64,000 nucleotides of DNA. It comes from JBCBGF01 sp039820585 (GTDB taxonomy: Bacteria > Pseudomonadota > Alphaproteobacteria > Rhodobacterales > Rhodobacteraceae). The position numbers and the translations under genes were made by a program. Each line of letters starts with the position of its first letter. Position 1 is the stretch's first letter. The stretch covers positions 20,531 through 84,530 of the forward strand of contig JBCBPV010000007.1 in NCBI GenBank assembly GCA_039820585.1, in the 5' to 3' direction. This document shows, piece after piece, positions 25,614 to 33,541 of the stretch. The notes under the pieces were generated by a model, which was given only the letters and a program-made list of their open reading frames with translations, made no database searches and was not told where the DNA came from.

Positions 25614-26390
25614 TCACTTATCGCGAAACTGCGCCTCGCGCTTATCGACAAAGGCGGCCATGCCTTCGCTTTGATCCTCGGTCGCGAAGAGCGCATGGAA
25701 GAGGCGGCGTTCATAGAGGAGCCCCTCGTTCATCGTCGTCTCGTAGCTGCGATTGACGGCCTCTTTCACGGCCATCGTCGTGAGCGCCGATTTCTCGACA
25801 ATCTTCTGGGCGGCGGCCATCACCTCTTCCATCAGCTTCTTGGCGGGCACCACGCGGCTGACAAGGCCCGATCTCTCTGCCTCGTCGGCATCCATGAAGC
25901 GGCCGGTCAGATGCATTTCCATGGATTTGGATTTGCCGACAAACCGCGTCAGGCGCTGGGTGCCGCCCATGCCGGCGACAACGCCCAGGTTGATTTCGGG
26001 TTGGCCGAATTTGGCGGTGTCAGCGGCAATGATGAAATCGCACATCATCGCCAGCTCGCATCCCCCGCCCAGCGCGTAGCCCGCGACGGCGGCAATCACC
26101 GGCTTGCGGCAGTTGACCAATGCAGACACCTCTTTGGCGAACAGGTCAGAGGTGAAGACATCGACAAAGCTGCGGTTTGCCATTTCGGTGATGTCGGCAC
26201 CGGCGGCGAACACCTTTTCCGATCCGGTGATGACGATGCAGCGGACCTTGTCGTTTTCCTCGGCCTCGTGCAGCGCCTGGGTGAGTTCGCCCAAAAGCTC
26301 CATGTTCAACGCGTTGCGTTGTTCGGGCCGGTTCAATGTGATGAGGCAGACGTGGTCCTCGATCTCGACGATCAGCGTGTTAAAGGCCAT
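25614..26390 (-). CDS. Enoyl-CoA hydratase, 258 aa
   Basis: A crotonase-fold enzyme that hydrates trans-2-enoyl-CoA to 3-hydroxyacyl-CoA in fatty-acid oxidation or related CoA-ester pathways. The oxyanion-hole and CoA-binding blocks are AAGADITEM and AVAGYALGGGCELAMMCDFIIA (first catalytic Glu). The second Glu is in FGQPEINLGVVAGMGGTQRL. The C-terminus YERRLFHALFATEDQSEGMAAFVDKREAQF is typical of the PaaF/ECHS1 group. Both catalytic glutamates are present, so a true hydratase is likely. It follows mutM by 62 bp on the same strand and precedes rpsT. Confidence 0.95.
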   Translation of the reverse strand: MAFNTLIVEIEDHVCLITLNRPEQRNALNMELLGELTQALHEAEENDKVRCIVITGSEKVFAAGADITEMANRSFVDVFTSDLFAKEVSALVNCRKPVIAAVAGYALGGGCELAMMCDFIIAADTAKFGQPEINLGVVAGMGGTQRLTRFVGKSKSMEMHLTGRFMDADEAERSGLVSRVVPAKKLMEEVMAAAQKIVEKSALTTMAVKEAVNRSYETTMNEGLLYERRLFHALFATEDQSEGMAAFVDKREAQFRDK

Positions 26391-26452
26391 GGATCCCCGC
26401 GTTCATGGACAAAGCAGGGGAAAGGCTTATCAGCCGTGGCGGGTGGTTCAAG

Positions 26453-27304
26453 CTATCTTTGGCATGACTTGCAGTAAAACGTGGACCGGCCGGATTGGAC
26501 AATTCGGCTGATGGTGCCGGGGCAATCCTGGGTGGGACAGCGCGCGCCTTCGCGGCCATAGGCGCGGAAGGTATGCTGAAAATATCCCAGTTCTCCATCG
26601 GCTTGGCGGTAATCGCGCAGTGAGGATCCGCCGGCGGCAATCGCATCGGACAAGACATCGCGGATGATCGGCACCAGGGTGCGCACGCGGGGCGCGGAGA
26701 TGCGGCCCGCCTTGCGGGTGGGGGCGATGCGGGCGCGGTGCAGTGCCTCGCACACATAGATATTGCCCAATCCCGCGACGATTCGCTGATCGAGAAGCGC
26801 GGCCTTGATGGGCGTCATCCGGCCCTTCAGAGCGGCCACAAGGTAGTCTTCGTTGAACTGGTTGCCCAACGGTTCGGGCCCCAGCTTGTCGATCAGCCAA
26901 TGCGATTCCAGCTGATCCGTGGGCGTCAGGTCCATCGCCCCGAACCGACGGGCATCGTTGAATGTCACCCGCGCGCCGCCGTCGATATCGAGGACGATGT
27001 GATCGTGCTTTTCCGGCGCGGGGTGGGCATGGTGGAACTGGCCCACCTGCGCGCCCGAGATCAGGATGCGCCCCGACATGCCCAGGTGGATAATCAGCGT
27101 CTCGCCGGAGGACAGATCGGCAAGGATGTATTTCGACCGCCGCCGCAGCGCCGTCACCCGTTGGCCGGTCAACCGCTTCGCCATCTTTGCGGGCAAGGGC
27201 CAGCGCAGATCGGGCCTGCGCACATCGGCCTGCGCGATGACATGGCCTTCGAGCACAGGCTGCAGCCCGCGGCGAACCGTCTCGACCTCTGGCAATTCCG
27301 GCAC
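26453..27304 (-). CDS. mutM: Formamidopyrimidine-DNA glycosylase (Fpg), 283 aa
   Basis: A base-excision repair glycosylase/AP lyase for 8-oxoguanine and FapyG. After the initiator the protein begins PELPEVETVRRGL, with the catalytic Pro and Glu. It also shows RRSKYIL, HLGMSGR, GLGNIYVCEALHRARIAPTR in the H2TH domain, and a C-terminal zinc finger CPTQDC...YCKSC. The start is a GTG at 27304 with AGGAGAGG close upstream; the much longer frame to 27703 lies inside ubiE on the other strand. It is divergent from ubiE across 88 bp and probably co-transcribed with the enoyl-CoA hydratase gene. Confidence 0.96.
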   Translation of the reverse strand: MPELPEVETVRRGLQPVLEGHVIAQADVRRPDLRWPLPAKMAKRLTGQRVTALRRRSKYILADLSSGETLIIHLGMSGRILISGAQVGQFHHAHPAPEKHDHIVLDIDGGARVTFNDARRFGAMDLTPTDQLESHWLIDKLGPEPLGNQFNEDYLVAALKGRMTPIKAALLDQRIVAGLGNIYVCEALHRARIAPTRKAGRISAPRVRTLVPIIRDVLSDAIAAGGSSLRDYRQADGELGYFQHTFRAYGREGARCPTQDCPGTISRIVQSGRSTFYCKSCQR

Positions 27305-27392
27305 GCAGCCCTCTCCTGTCAATCGCGGGCACATTGCAGCGCCCCTGAAGCGCCCTATAAGGAGGGGCTGAGACAAGGAACGGCAAGCCCAG

Positions 27393-28145
27393 ATGACCGA
27401 AGACGGTGGAAAAACAACGCATTTCGGCGACCGCACGGTTGGCGAAGATGAAAAGGCCGGGTTGGTGCACGGCGTCTTTTCCAACGTGGCGTCGAGATAC
27501 GACGTGATGAATGATGTGATGTCGGTGGGCATCCACCGGTTGTGGAAGGACGCGATGATGGATTGGCTGGCGCCGCGGCCCGGCCAGCGCCTGCTCGATG
27601 TGGCGGGGGGCACCGGCGATATCGCGTTCCGGTTCCTGCGCCGGGCGCCTGCGGCCAAAGCCGTGGTGTGCGACCTGACAGAGCCGATGCTGACCGAAGG
27701 CAAGCGCCGGGCCGAGGCCGAGGCACTGGCCGACCGGTTGGAGTGGATCGTGGGCGACGCGATGGCCCTACCGTTTGAGGATGCGAGCTTTGACGTCTAC
27801 ACGATCTCGTTCGGCATACGGAACGTGACCCGGATCGAAGACGCGCTGAGCGAGGCGTTTCGCGTGCTGCGCCCCGGCGGGCGGTTGATGGTGCTGGAGT
27901 TTTCGCAACTGCCCAACGCGGGGCTGCAATGGGCCTATGACCGCTATTCCTACAACGTGATTCCGGCGATGGGACAGGCGATTGCGGGGGATCGCGACAG
28001 TTACCAATACCTTGTGGACTCGATCCGCAAGTTCCCCGATCAGGACCGGTTTCTGGGCATGATCCGACAGGCGGGGTTCGGCAATGCCAAGTACCGCAAC
28101 CTGTCGATGGGGATTGCCGCGCTGCATTCGGGATGGAAGCTTTAG
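27393..28145 (+). CDS. ubiE: Ubiquinone/menaquinone biosynthesis C-methyltransferase UbiE, 250 aa
   Basis: A SAM-dependent methyltransferase for the C-methylation of 2-polyprenyl-6-methoxy-1,4-benzoquinol in ubiquinone synthesis. Markers are VASRYDVMNDVMSVGIHRLWK, SAM motif I LLDVAGGTGDIAFRFL, VCDLTEPMLTEGK and the family block SFGIRNVTRIEDALSEAFRVLRPGG. The length is typical. AAGGAA lies 12 bases upstream. The next gene, ubiB, starts at the base after the stop codon, so the two quinone genes are co-translated. Confidence 0.97.
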   Translation: MTEDGGKTTHFGDRTVGEDEKAGLVHGVFSNVASRYDVMNDVMSVGIHRLWKDAMMDWLAPRPGQRLLDVAGGTGDIAFRFLRRAPAAKAVVCDLTEPMLTEGKRRAEAEALADRLEWIVGDAMALPFEDASFDVYTISFGIRNVTRIEDALSEAFRVLRPGGRLMVLEFSQLPNAGLQWAYDRYSYNVIPAMGQAIAGDRDSYQYLVDSIRKFPDQDRFLGMIRQAGFGNAKYRNLSMGIAALHSGWKL

Positions 28146-29672
28146 GTGCGTGGCCCCCACAACATCTTTCGTCTGATCCGCACAGGCGCGACGCTTGAGC
28201 GGACGGGCGCCATGGGTGTGGTGCTGGATGCGTTCGACGCGCCGCGGCCGTTGCGCATCGTGGCACGGGTGCTGGGCTGGCCGTTTCGCTGGCTGGGGAT
28301 CAAGGGCGACCCGGCCCTGCCCCCGGTGACGCGCGCGCTGACGGCGCTGGGCCCGGCCTACATCAAGTTCGGTCAGATCCTGTCGACCCGGCCCGATGTG
28401 GTGGGCGATGAGTTGGCGATGCAGCTGCGCGTTTTGCAGGACAAGCTGCCCCCCTTTCCGGTGGCCGAAGCGCGGCGCGTCATCGCGGCCGAGCTGGAGC
28501 GGCCGGTGGAAAGCCTGTTTTCGGAGTTCAGCGAACCCGTGGCCGCGGCGTCGATCGCGCAGGTGCACAAGGCACGGATTGCCGAGACCGGCGAAGCGGT
28601 GGCGGTCAAGGTTCTGCGCCCGGGGATCGAGCGGGCGTTTCGCACCGATATCGACGCGTTCTATTTCGCTGCGCGGATGATCGAGACGTTGTCGCCGGCG
28701 TCACGCCGGTTGCGCCCGATGGATGTGATCGAGCATTTCGAGGGCGTGGTCAGCGGTGAATTGGACCTGCGGTTGGAAACTTCGAGCGCGGCGGAGTTCA
28801 AGGCCAACACCAAGGACGACCCCGGGTTTCAGGTGCCCCAGGTGCATTGGTTTCTGTCCGCGCGCCGGGTGATGACGCTCGGCTGGGCCGAGGGGATTCC
28901 GGCGGGCGACCTGCATGACATCAAGGCCGCGGGGCACGATACCGTGGCCCTGGGCGACCGGGTGCTGACGCTGTTTCTGAACCACGCGCTGCGGGATGGG
29001 TATTTTCATGCCGACATGCACCAGGGCAATCTGAAGGTGGCGGCGAACGGCGATATCATCGCGCTCGATTTCGGGATCATGGGGCGGCTCGATGAATATA
29101 CGCGCCGGGTCTATGCCGAGATCCTGTTCGGCTTCATCCGCAAGGATTTCCGGCGGGTGGCCGAGGTGCATTTTGAGGCGGGCTATGTCCCCGCCGATCG
29201 GGACATTGACGAATTCGCGCGCGCCTTGCGGTCGGTGGGCGAGCCGATCTTTGGTATGGACGCGTCGCGCATCTCGATGGCGCGGCTCTTGACCTATCTG
29301 TTTGAGGTGACCGAGCGGTTCGGGATGCAGACGCGGACCGAGCTGATCTTGTTGCAGCGCACCATGGTGGTGGTCGAAGGCGTGGCCCGGTCGCTGCATC
29401 CGCAGATCAACATCTGGGACACCGCCCGGCCGGTGGTCGAAGACTACATCAAGGAAAACGTAGGCCCGAAGGCGCTGCTCCGCGATCTGGCGAAAACCGC
29501 ACGGGTGCTGGGGCGGTTCGGGCCGAAATTGCCGGGCCTCGCTGAGGCGATCCTGATCCGGCAAAGCGAAGAACAGGCCCCGCCGCCGCGGCGTGTGACG
29601 AAGCGGTCGGTGGGGCTCGTTTTGGGTGGGGCGTTGATTGGGGCGCTGGTGGTGGTTTTGGCGAACTTGTGA
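28146..29672 (+). CDS. ubiB: UbiB family kinase-like protein for ubiquinone biosynthesis, 508 aa
   Basis: A protein-kinase-like (ADCK/ABC1) ATPase needed for aerobic ubiquinone synthesis, membrane-anchored. It has the signature KxGQ in AYIKFGQILSTRPD, the alanine-rich loop AAASIAQVHKA in place of the glycine-rich loop, the invariant Lys in VAVKVLRPG, the catalytic HADMHQGNL and metal-binding ALDFGIMG. A C-terminal hydrophobic segment (SVGLVLGGALIGALVVVLANL region) is the membrane anchor. The GTG start directly follows the ubiE stop. In many relatives coaBC and dut follow; here the flagellar cluster begins instead. Confidence 0.95.
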   Translation: MRGPHNIFRLIRTGATLERTGAMGVVLDAFDAPRPLRIVARVLGWPFRWLGIKGDPALPPVTRALTALGPAYIKFGQILSTRPDVVGDELAMQLRVLQDKLPPFPVAEARRVIAAELERPVESLFSEFSEPVAAASIAQVHKARIAETGEAVAVKVLRPGIERAFRTDIDAFYFAARMIETLSPASRRLRPMDVIEHFEGVVSGELDLRLETSSAAEFKANTKDDPGFQVPQVHWFLSARRVMTLGWAEGIPAGDLHDIKAAGHDTVALGDRVLTLFLNHALRDGYFHADMHQGNLKVAANGDIIALDFGIMGRLDEYTRRVYAEILFGFIRKDFRRVAEVHFEAGYVPADRDIDEFARALRSVGEPIFGMDASRISMARLLTYLFEVTERFGMQTRTELILLQRTMVVVEGVARSLHPQINIWDTARPVVEDYIKENVGPKALLRDLAKTARVLGRFGPKLPGLAEAILIRQSEEQAPPPRRVTKRSVGLVLGGALIGALVVVLANL

Positions 29673-30043
29673 TGGTGTGATGGTCCCGCGACGTCGAACC
29701 CTTTGACTGACGGAACCGTAAACAAGGCCGAGTGACACGCAGGACGACAACCGAGCGTGCGAGGTTGCCATTTGAGCGGGCACCATCATCCCTGCCAACC
29801 CGCGTGACATCCACGCAAGATTGATCCAAGGCGCATTGACGGGTTACGGGCTGATTGGTGGCCATTCCGCCGTGCCGGGCCACGAGCACCCTGTTCGGTT
29901 GCCGCTGGAAAGCCCACCGGTCTGCGACAAACGGCCTTCGAACACGCGCGACGCACCACGGACAAGGCGCTGCCCCCGCCCCCGTGCGGCCTTCGTCGTC
30001 CGTCGACCTAAGCCTCCCGAACCACGCCATCGCCCTTTCGCAA
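29673..30043. other. Spacer between ubiB and the flagellar cluster, no gene seen
   Basis: About 370 bases between convergent ubiB and flgD. Several frames are open here, but none has a ribosome-binding site, a recognisable motif or the codon bias of the neighbours. No clear terminator or repeat was found beyond a trivial GTGATGGT doublet at 29669. It is the boundary between the housekeeping block and the flagellar block. Confidence 0.5.
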
Positions 30044-30700
30044 TCAATCAGAGCGCAAACCAGATACCGTGTCGGCGGCAACGCTGGTTCCATCGGCGAA
30101 GACCACCACACCCGCATCCCCGTCCAACCGCGCCTCGGTGATGCGTCCGTAAACCTCGGCGGGATCGAAGGAGATTGGCTGACCGTCGGCAGCGGCTTCG
30201 GTCTCGAAAGAATAAAAGCCGTTGGGAACCGGGGCGCCGCTATTATCGGTGCCGTTCCAGACAAACGACTCTGATGGCACGGGCAGTGCCGTCCGCTGCA
30301 CTTCGCCACCGGATGCATCGCGCACGATCAGCGTTGCCTGATCGGCATCGGTGGGAAGCGCGGGGAAAACCGTCACCGGGGTGCCATCAAACTCTGCGGC
30401 GACGGGCGCGCGCCCCTCCATCCCGACCCATGCGGCGTATTGGCCAATGCCCCCGATCCCCAGACGTTCGGTCAGACCCGACAAGAGATCGTTGGTTCTT
30501 ACCTGTTGTTCGACGCCGGAGAACGTCGCCAGTTGCACCGCGAAGTCCGAGCTTTGAATGGGGTTCAGGGGATCCTGGTTTTCCATCTGCACGGTGAGCA
30601 TCTTCAAGAAGGTCTCGAAGTCTGAACTGAGTGAAGCGGCGCCGGACTGCGCCGATTGTTGCGTCGTTGGTGCGGGCTGGGTGAGCGTGTTCACTTCCAT
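30044..30700 (-). CDS. flgD: Flagellar hook capping protein FlgD, 218 aa
   Basis: The scaffold cap needed for polymerisation of the FlgE hook. The N-terminal region has the conserved FLKMLTVQMENQDPLNPIQS and FAVQLATFSGVEQQVRTN. The C-terminus has the Ig-like/tudor part with FVWNGTDNSGAPVPNGFYSFE (the FlgD_ig core) and a final YGRITEARLDGD. The length matches the family. It follows fliK by 11 bp on the minus strand, and the pairing of hook-length control with the hook cap is usual. Confidence 0.94.
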   Translation of the reverse strand: MEVNTLTQPAPTTQQSAQSGAASLSSDFETFLKMLTVQMENQDPLNPIQSSDFAVQLATFSGVEQQVRTNDLLSGLTERLGIGGIGQYAAWVGMEGRAPVAAEFDGTPVTVFPALPTDADQATLIVRDASGGEVQRTALPVPSESFVWNGTDNSGAPVPNGFYSFETEAAADGQPISFDPAEVYGRITEARLDGDAGVVVFADGTSVAADTVSGLRSD

Positions 30701-30711
30701 GGGATGTCCTT

Positions 30712-32640
30712 TCAGAGGCGTAAATCAAGACCGGCCTGCGGCGGCTGGTGCGTGGGCATGGCCGCAGCGTTGGGTGTGGAATTGTCCGGGGTCGCCAGGG
30801 GCGCATCCGTGCCAACCCAGGGCGGGTGGGCGTCAGCTGGATCACCGCCCGCAAACGAAAAACTGAGCGTGGCGAAGCCTTCCGCCCGCGCCTCGGCCTG
30901 GAGCATATCGATATGGCGCCGCATCAGATCGAGGGTTTCTGGACGCTCTGCCGACAGGTTGACCAGCATGGCGCCATCGACCACCCCCACGGACAGGCGG
31001 ACGCGCCCCAGCTCTTCGGGGCTGAGCGTGATCTCAAACGTCCCACTTCCCTGCCGCAACGCCTCGGCGACTTGGATGGCCACGTGGCGGGCCGTCTCGG
31101 CGCCCGCAGGGATCGCAGACGTGGGAGCGGTGGTTGAGACCGTGCGTGTCGCGCTGTCCATGCCAGGCATCACATCGGGGAGGGGCCCATCGATCGCGGC
31201 GGAGCGCACATCGTTGATGATCTCACGTGCGGCCAGTGCCATCAGCGGCGGAGGGTTTCCCTGTGCCGTGGGCGTGAGCGCGGATGCCGAACTGGTCGCA
31301 CCGGTTTCGCGTTCTGAGGCCACGCGCGGGACGGCGTTGTTCGTGGGCGGTGGAGGCTCATCAGCGGTTGCAGTTGGATTTGCTGTGGGCGCCACAACAT
31401 TCTGAGGGGGCTGGGCTTCAACGGGGCCAGGTGGGCCGGCTATGGCAGAATTCACACCGCCGGGGGGTGTCGATACCCTCTGGTCTGGGGCGAGCGGGGT
31501 CTGGCCTTCCGCGCCAGGCTGTTTGGGCGCAACGGCCACGACACTCGGGCGCGCGAGCGCTTGTGAGGGCAACAGCGGCGAGGCATTTACGTCGCGGGAA
31601 ACACGAACCTCAACGGATGTATCGGGGATTGAACGTGAGGGGTTCGGCGCTGTATCCGTTGGCAACGACGCACTTTGTTCCGGGACCGTGGGCGGGCGCA
31701 ATGGCGTTGGGGCTTCGGCGCTCGACCGGGCAGACGTTGAGGTGGTGTCTCCCTTTTTGGGCGGGGGTGCTTCCCCTATCGCTTGAGCCGGCACGGTTTC
31801 AACTTGGCGGAGGGCCACGGGTTCGCCCTTTGATGACACCGCGGTTCCCAGGGCGACTTCTGCCGCGGCAGGTGCGGCGCCGGGCGCGGGTGCAAGATCG
31901 CTCTCCCTTCCACTCTGACCCAAGGCCACCAAATCGATGGGCGCCCGGGACCCGTTCGATGGCCTGTCAACGGGCGGGGTCGTATCTGTAACCGGGATCG
32001 ACGAGATGGCCGGGCCGACCGGGGCATCCGCCGTCAGTGTTCGGAGTGCCGGAGGGCCTGATTGAGGCTCTTGGCCGACGGAGACTGGGCGGGGCGTCTC
32101 TGGCGTGGTCGGCACAGTTGGTAACATCGGCTGCGTGTCTGTGGGCATTGGCCGCGGTGGTGACGCCATATCCGTTGGCGCTGCGCGTGTGCTGGCCGCG
32201 CCCTCTTTCAAACTGGGAACCGCGCTAGGCTCTTGTTCTGGAAGGCCCGCTGCCAGGCCAGTTGCGCTGCCCCCACGGTCGGAACCCAGAAGAGGGGCGT
32301 TTGCGGCCGGAGCTGTAGCTTCCGCAGGAGACCCGGGTAACATCTCTTTCCCGAAAGGTGCCCCCTTGTTACCGAGATTCTCAAAGGGCACGGTTGAGGG
32401 CGGCGTTGTCTCAACGCCTCCCTCACCATCGGCAGGCACGGCACCGCTTGTCATAATCAAGGGCTCACGCACCGGGCCCGCACCCGGCGCAACCATCACC
32501 GGATCGGCATCCAGCGCGGACATCGCCAACTGAAAATCACCCTCCGCACCCTCAGCCGAAGGGGCCTCTACCGTCGGGCCGCGGGGGGGCGGTGTTGGAA
32601 GAAAGGGAAAGATGGTTTGCATAACCGCTCGCTCGGACAT
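30712..32640 (-). CDS. fliK: Flagellar hook-length control protein FliK, 642 aa
   Basis: The secreted molecular ruler that sets hook length and triggers FlhB substrate switching. The first 450 or so residues are Pro/Ala/Thr-rich and low-complexity, as expected. The conserved C-terminal domain (about 510-610) has FEITLSPEELGRVRLSVGVVDGAMLVNLSAERPE and LRRHIDML-like MRRHIDMLQAEARAEGF. At 642 aa it is longer than enteric FliK (about 400). The start is uncertain: ATG at 32640 or ATG at 32622 (MQTIFPFLP), neither with a strong Shine-Dalgarno. It is divergent from flgJ across 101 bp that carry a CtrA-like box. Confidence 0.9.
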   Translation of the reverse strand: MSERAVMQTIFPFLPTPPPRGPTVEAPSAEGAEGDFQLAMSALDADPVMVAPGAGPVREPLIMTSGAVPADGEGGVETTPPSTVPFENLGNKGAPFGKEMLPGSPAEATAPAANAPLLGSDRGGSATGLAAGLPEQEPSAVPSLKEGAASTRAAPTDMASPPRPMPTDTQPMLPTVPTTPETPRPVSVGQEPQSGPPALRTLTADAPVGPAISSIPVTDTTPPVDRPSNGSRAPIDLVALGQSGRESDLAPAPGAAPAAAEVALGTAVSSKGEPVALRQVETVPAQAIGEAPPPKKGDTTSTSARSSAEAPTPLRPPTVPEQSASLPTDTAPNPSRSIPDTSVEVRVSRDVNASPLLPSQALARPSVVAVAPKQPGAEGQTPLAPDQRVSTPPGGVNSAIAGPPGPVEAQPPQNVVAPTANPTATADEPPPPTNNAVPRVASERETGATSSASALTPTAQGNPPPLMALAAREIINDVRSAAIDGPLPDVMPGMDSATRTVSTTAPTSAIPAGAETARHVAIQVAEALRQGSGTFEITLSPEELGRVRLSVGVVDGAMLVNLSAERPETLDLMRRHIDMLQAEARAEGFATLSFSFAGGDPADAHPPWVGTDAPLATPDNSTPNAAAMPTHQPPQAGLDLRL

Positions 32641-32675
32641 TCTGTGCCAGTCGCGCCGTTATTTCCGCAAAATGC

Positions 32676-32690
32676 TTACCCAATCTTTAC
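32676..32690 (+). promoter_or_regulatory. CtrA-like box between fliK and flgJ
   Basis: TTAC-CCAATCT-TTAC resembles the CtrA full-site consensus TTAA-N7-TTAA with one mismatch in each half. It sits in the middle of the divergent fliK/flgJ spacer, 52 bp before the flgJ start. It is supported by similar sites in three other flagellar spacers of the window. Confidence 0.4.
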
Positions 32691-32741
32691 CGCTGCCGCG
32701 CAAAACAGGGCGAACTGTCGTCAAATGGAGCCACCCCGCCA

Positions 32742-33017
32742 ATGAGTGATTTGAGCATCCCGCCCGCACAGGCCGCCACAACCGCGCGTGACCCCGCGCT
32801 TTGGACGGCCGCACAGGGGCTTGAGGGGGCATTTTTATCTGAGATGCTGAAATCCGCGGGGCTGGGCGCGCCGCGGGGCGGGTTTGGCGGCGGACCGGGT
32901 GAGGAACAGTTTGGGTCGATGTTGCGCGATATGCAGGTGCAGGACTTGGTCAGCTCTGGCGGGCTGGGGCTTGCGGAACAGATCTATGATGCGCTGGTGG
33001 TACGCGACGATGGATAA
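32742..33017 (+). CDS. flgJ: Flagellar rod-binding protein FlgJ (rod-cap domain only), 91 aa
   Basis: Corresponds to the N-terminal rod-scaffold domain of FlgJ (Rod-binding, PF10135): LEGAFLSEMLKSAGLG, GGGPGEEQFGSMLRDMQVQDLVSSGGLGLAEQIY. The muramidase domain that enteric FlgJ carries is absent. This is usual in alphaproteobacteria, where a separate lytic transglycosylase does the wall cutting (see 47224-47949). Its stop overlaps the start of the FlgN-like gene by 8 bases, so the two are coupled. Confidence 0.9.
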   Translation: MSDLSIPPAQAATTARDPALWTAAQGLEGAFLSEMLKSAGLGAPRGGFGGGPGEEQFGSMLRDMQVQDLVSSGGLGLAEQIYDALVVRDDG

Positions 33018-33357
33018 TGCGGCACAGTTGGCCGATGATATCGCAGCATTGCTGGCGGCGGAACGCGCGGCATTGGCCAAGGGCGATCAGGACACGCTGC
33101 GCGCCGTGGCGGAGACCAAGGATAAGCTTTTGACGAGGTTGCAAGAGACGCCGCTGTCTGGCCCAGCGGTTGCGCGGCTTCGGGGCGAGGCTGCGCGGAA
33201 CGAGGCGTTGCTGGGGGCCCACGCATCGGGGATTCGCGCGGCGATCCGGCGGATCGGGGCGCTGGCGCAGGCCGGGGCACCGATTGCGAGCTATGATGGC
33301 ACCGGCGCGCGGGCCCAGATCGGGCCCGAGAAGCCGGAATTCGAACAGCGGAGCTAG
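33010..33357 (+). CDS. FlgN-like flagellar chaperone candidate, 115 aa
   Basis: A small, Ala/Leu/Glu-rich helical protein (LADDIAALLAAERAALAKGD, TLRAVAETKDKLLTRLQE, ARNEALLGAHASGIRAAIRRI). The three-helix pattern and final small region fit FlgN, the export chaperone for the hook-filament junction proteins FlgK and FlgL. The ATG at 33010 overlaps the flgJ stop. The frame is open further upstream, but that part lies inside flgJ. Similarity is by pattern and neighbourhood, not a strong motif, so the name is tentative. Confidence 0.7.
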   Translation: MDNAAQLADDIAALLAAERAALAKGDQDTLRAVAETKDKLLTRLQETPLSGPAVARLRGEAARNEALLGAHASGIRAAIRRIGALAQAGAPIASYDGTGARAQIGPEKPEFEQRS

Positions 33358-33411
33358 CGCGATGGGTCTGCTTTAGGATCGCGTTAGGACTTCCGCGCTA
33401 GGCAGGGGGCG

Positions 33412-33522
33412 CATCCCAATCCGGGATGGCGCAGCGGACAACAGATCCCACTGCATCCGTCAGAACGGCGTTCACCCCACACCGAGCCTTGGTGTGGATC
33501 GACAACCGGGCGCAAAAGCGCC
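33412..33522 (+). promoter_or_regulatory. Structured 5' leader of flagellin
   Basis: Three hairpins lie in the 184-bp spacer before the flagellin ATG: CATCCC-AATCC-GGGATG (33412-33428), CCACACC with GGTGTGG (33477-33497), and GGCGC-AAAA-GCGCC (33509-33522). The last ends about 10 bases before the AGGA ribosome-binding site. Such a leader is a plausible target for FlbT/FlaF control of flagellin mRNA; the genes for both proteins follow flagellin. Confidence 0.55.
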
Positions 33523-33541
33523 GGCAGACATAGGAAAACAA

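Noticed and set aside
29449..30318. 289-codon minus-strand frame across ubiB end, spacer and flgD
   Set aside because: It overlaps two well-supported genes and has an atypical composition (many Cys, Trp, Arg).
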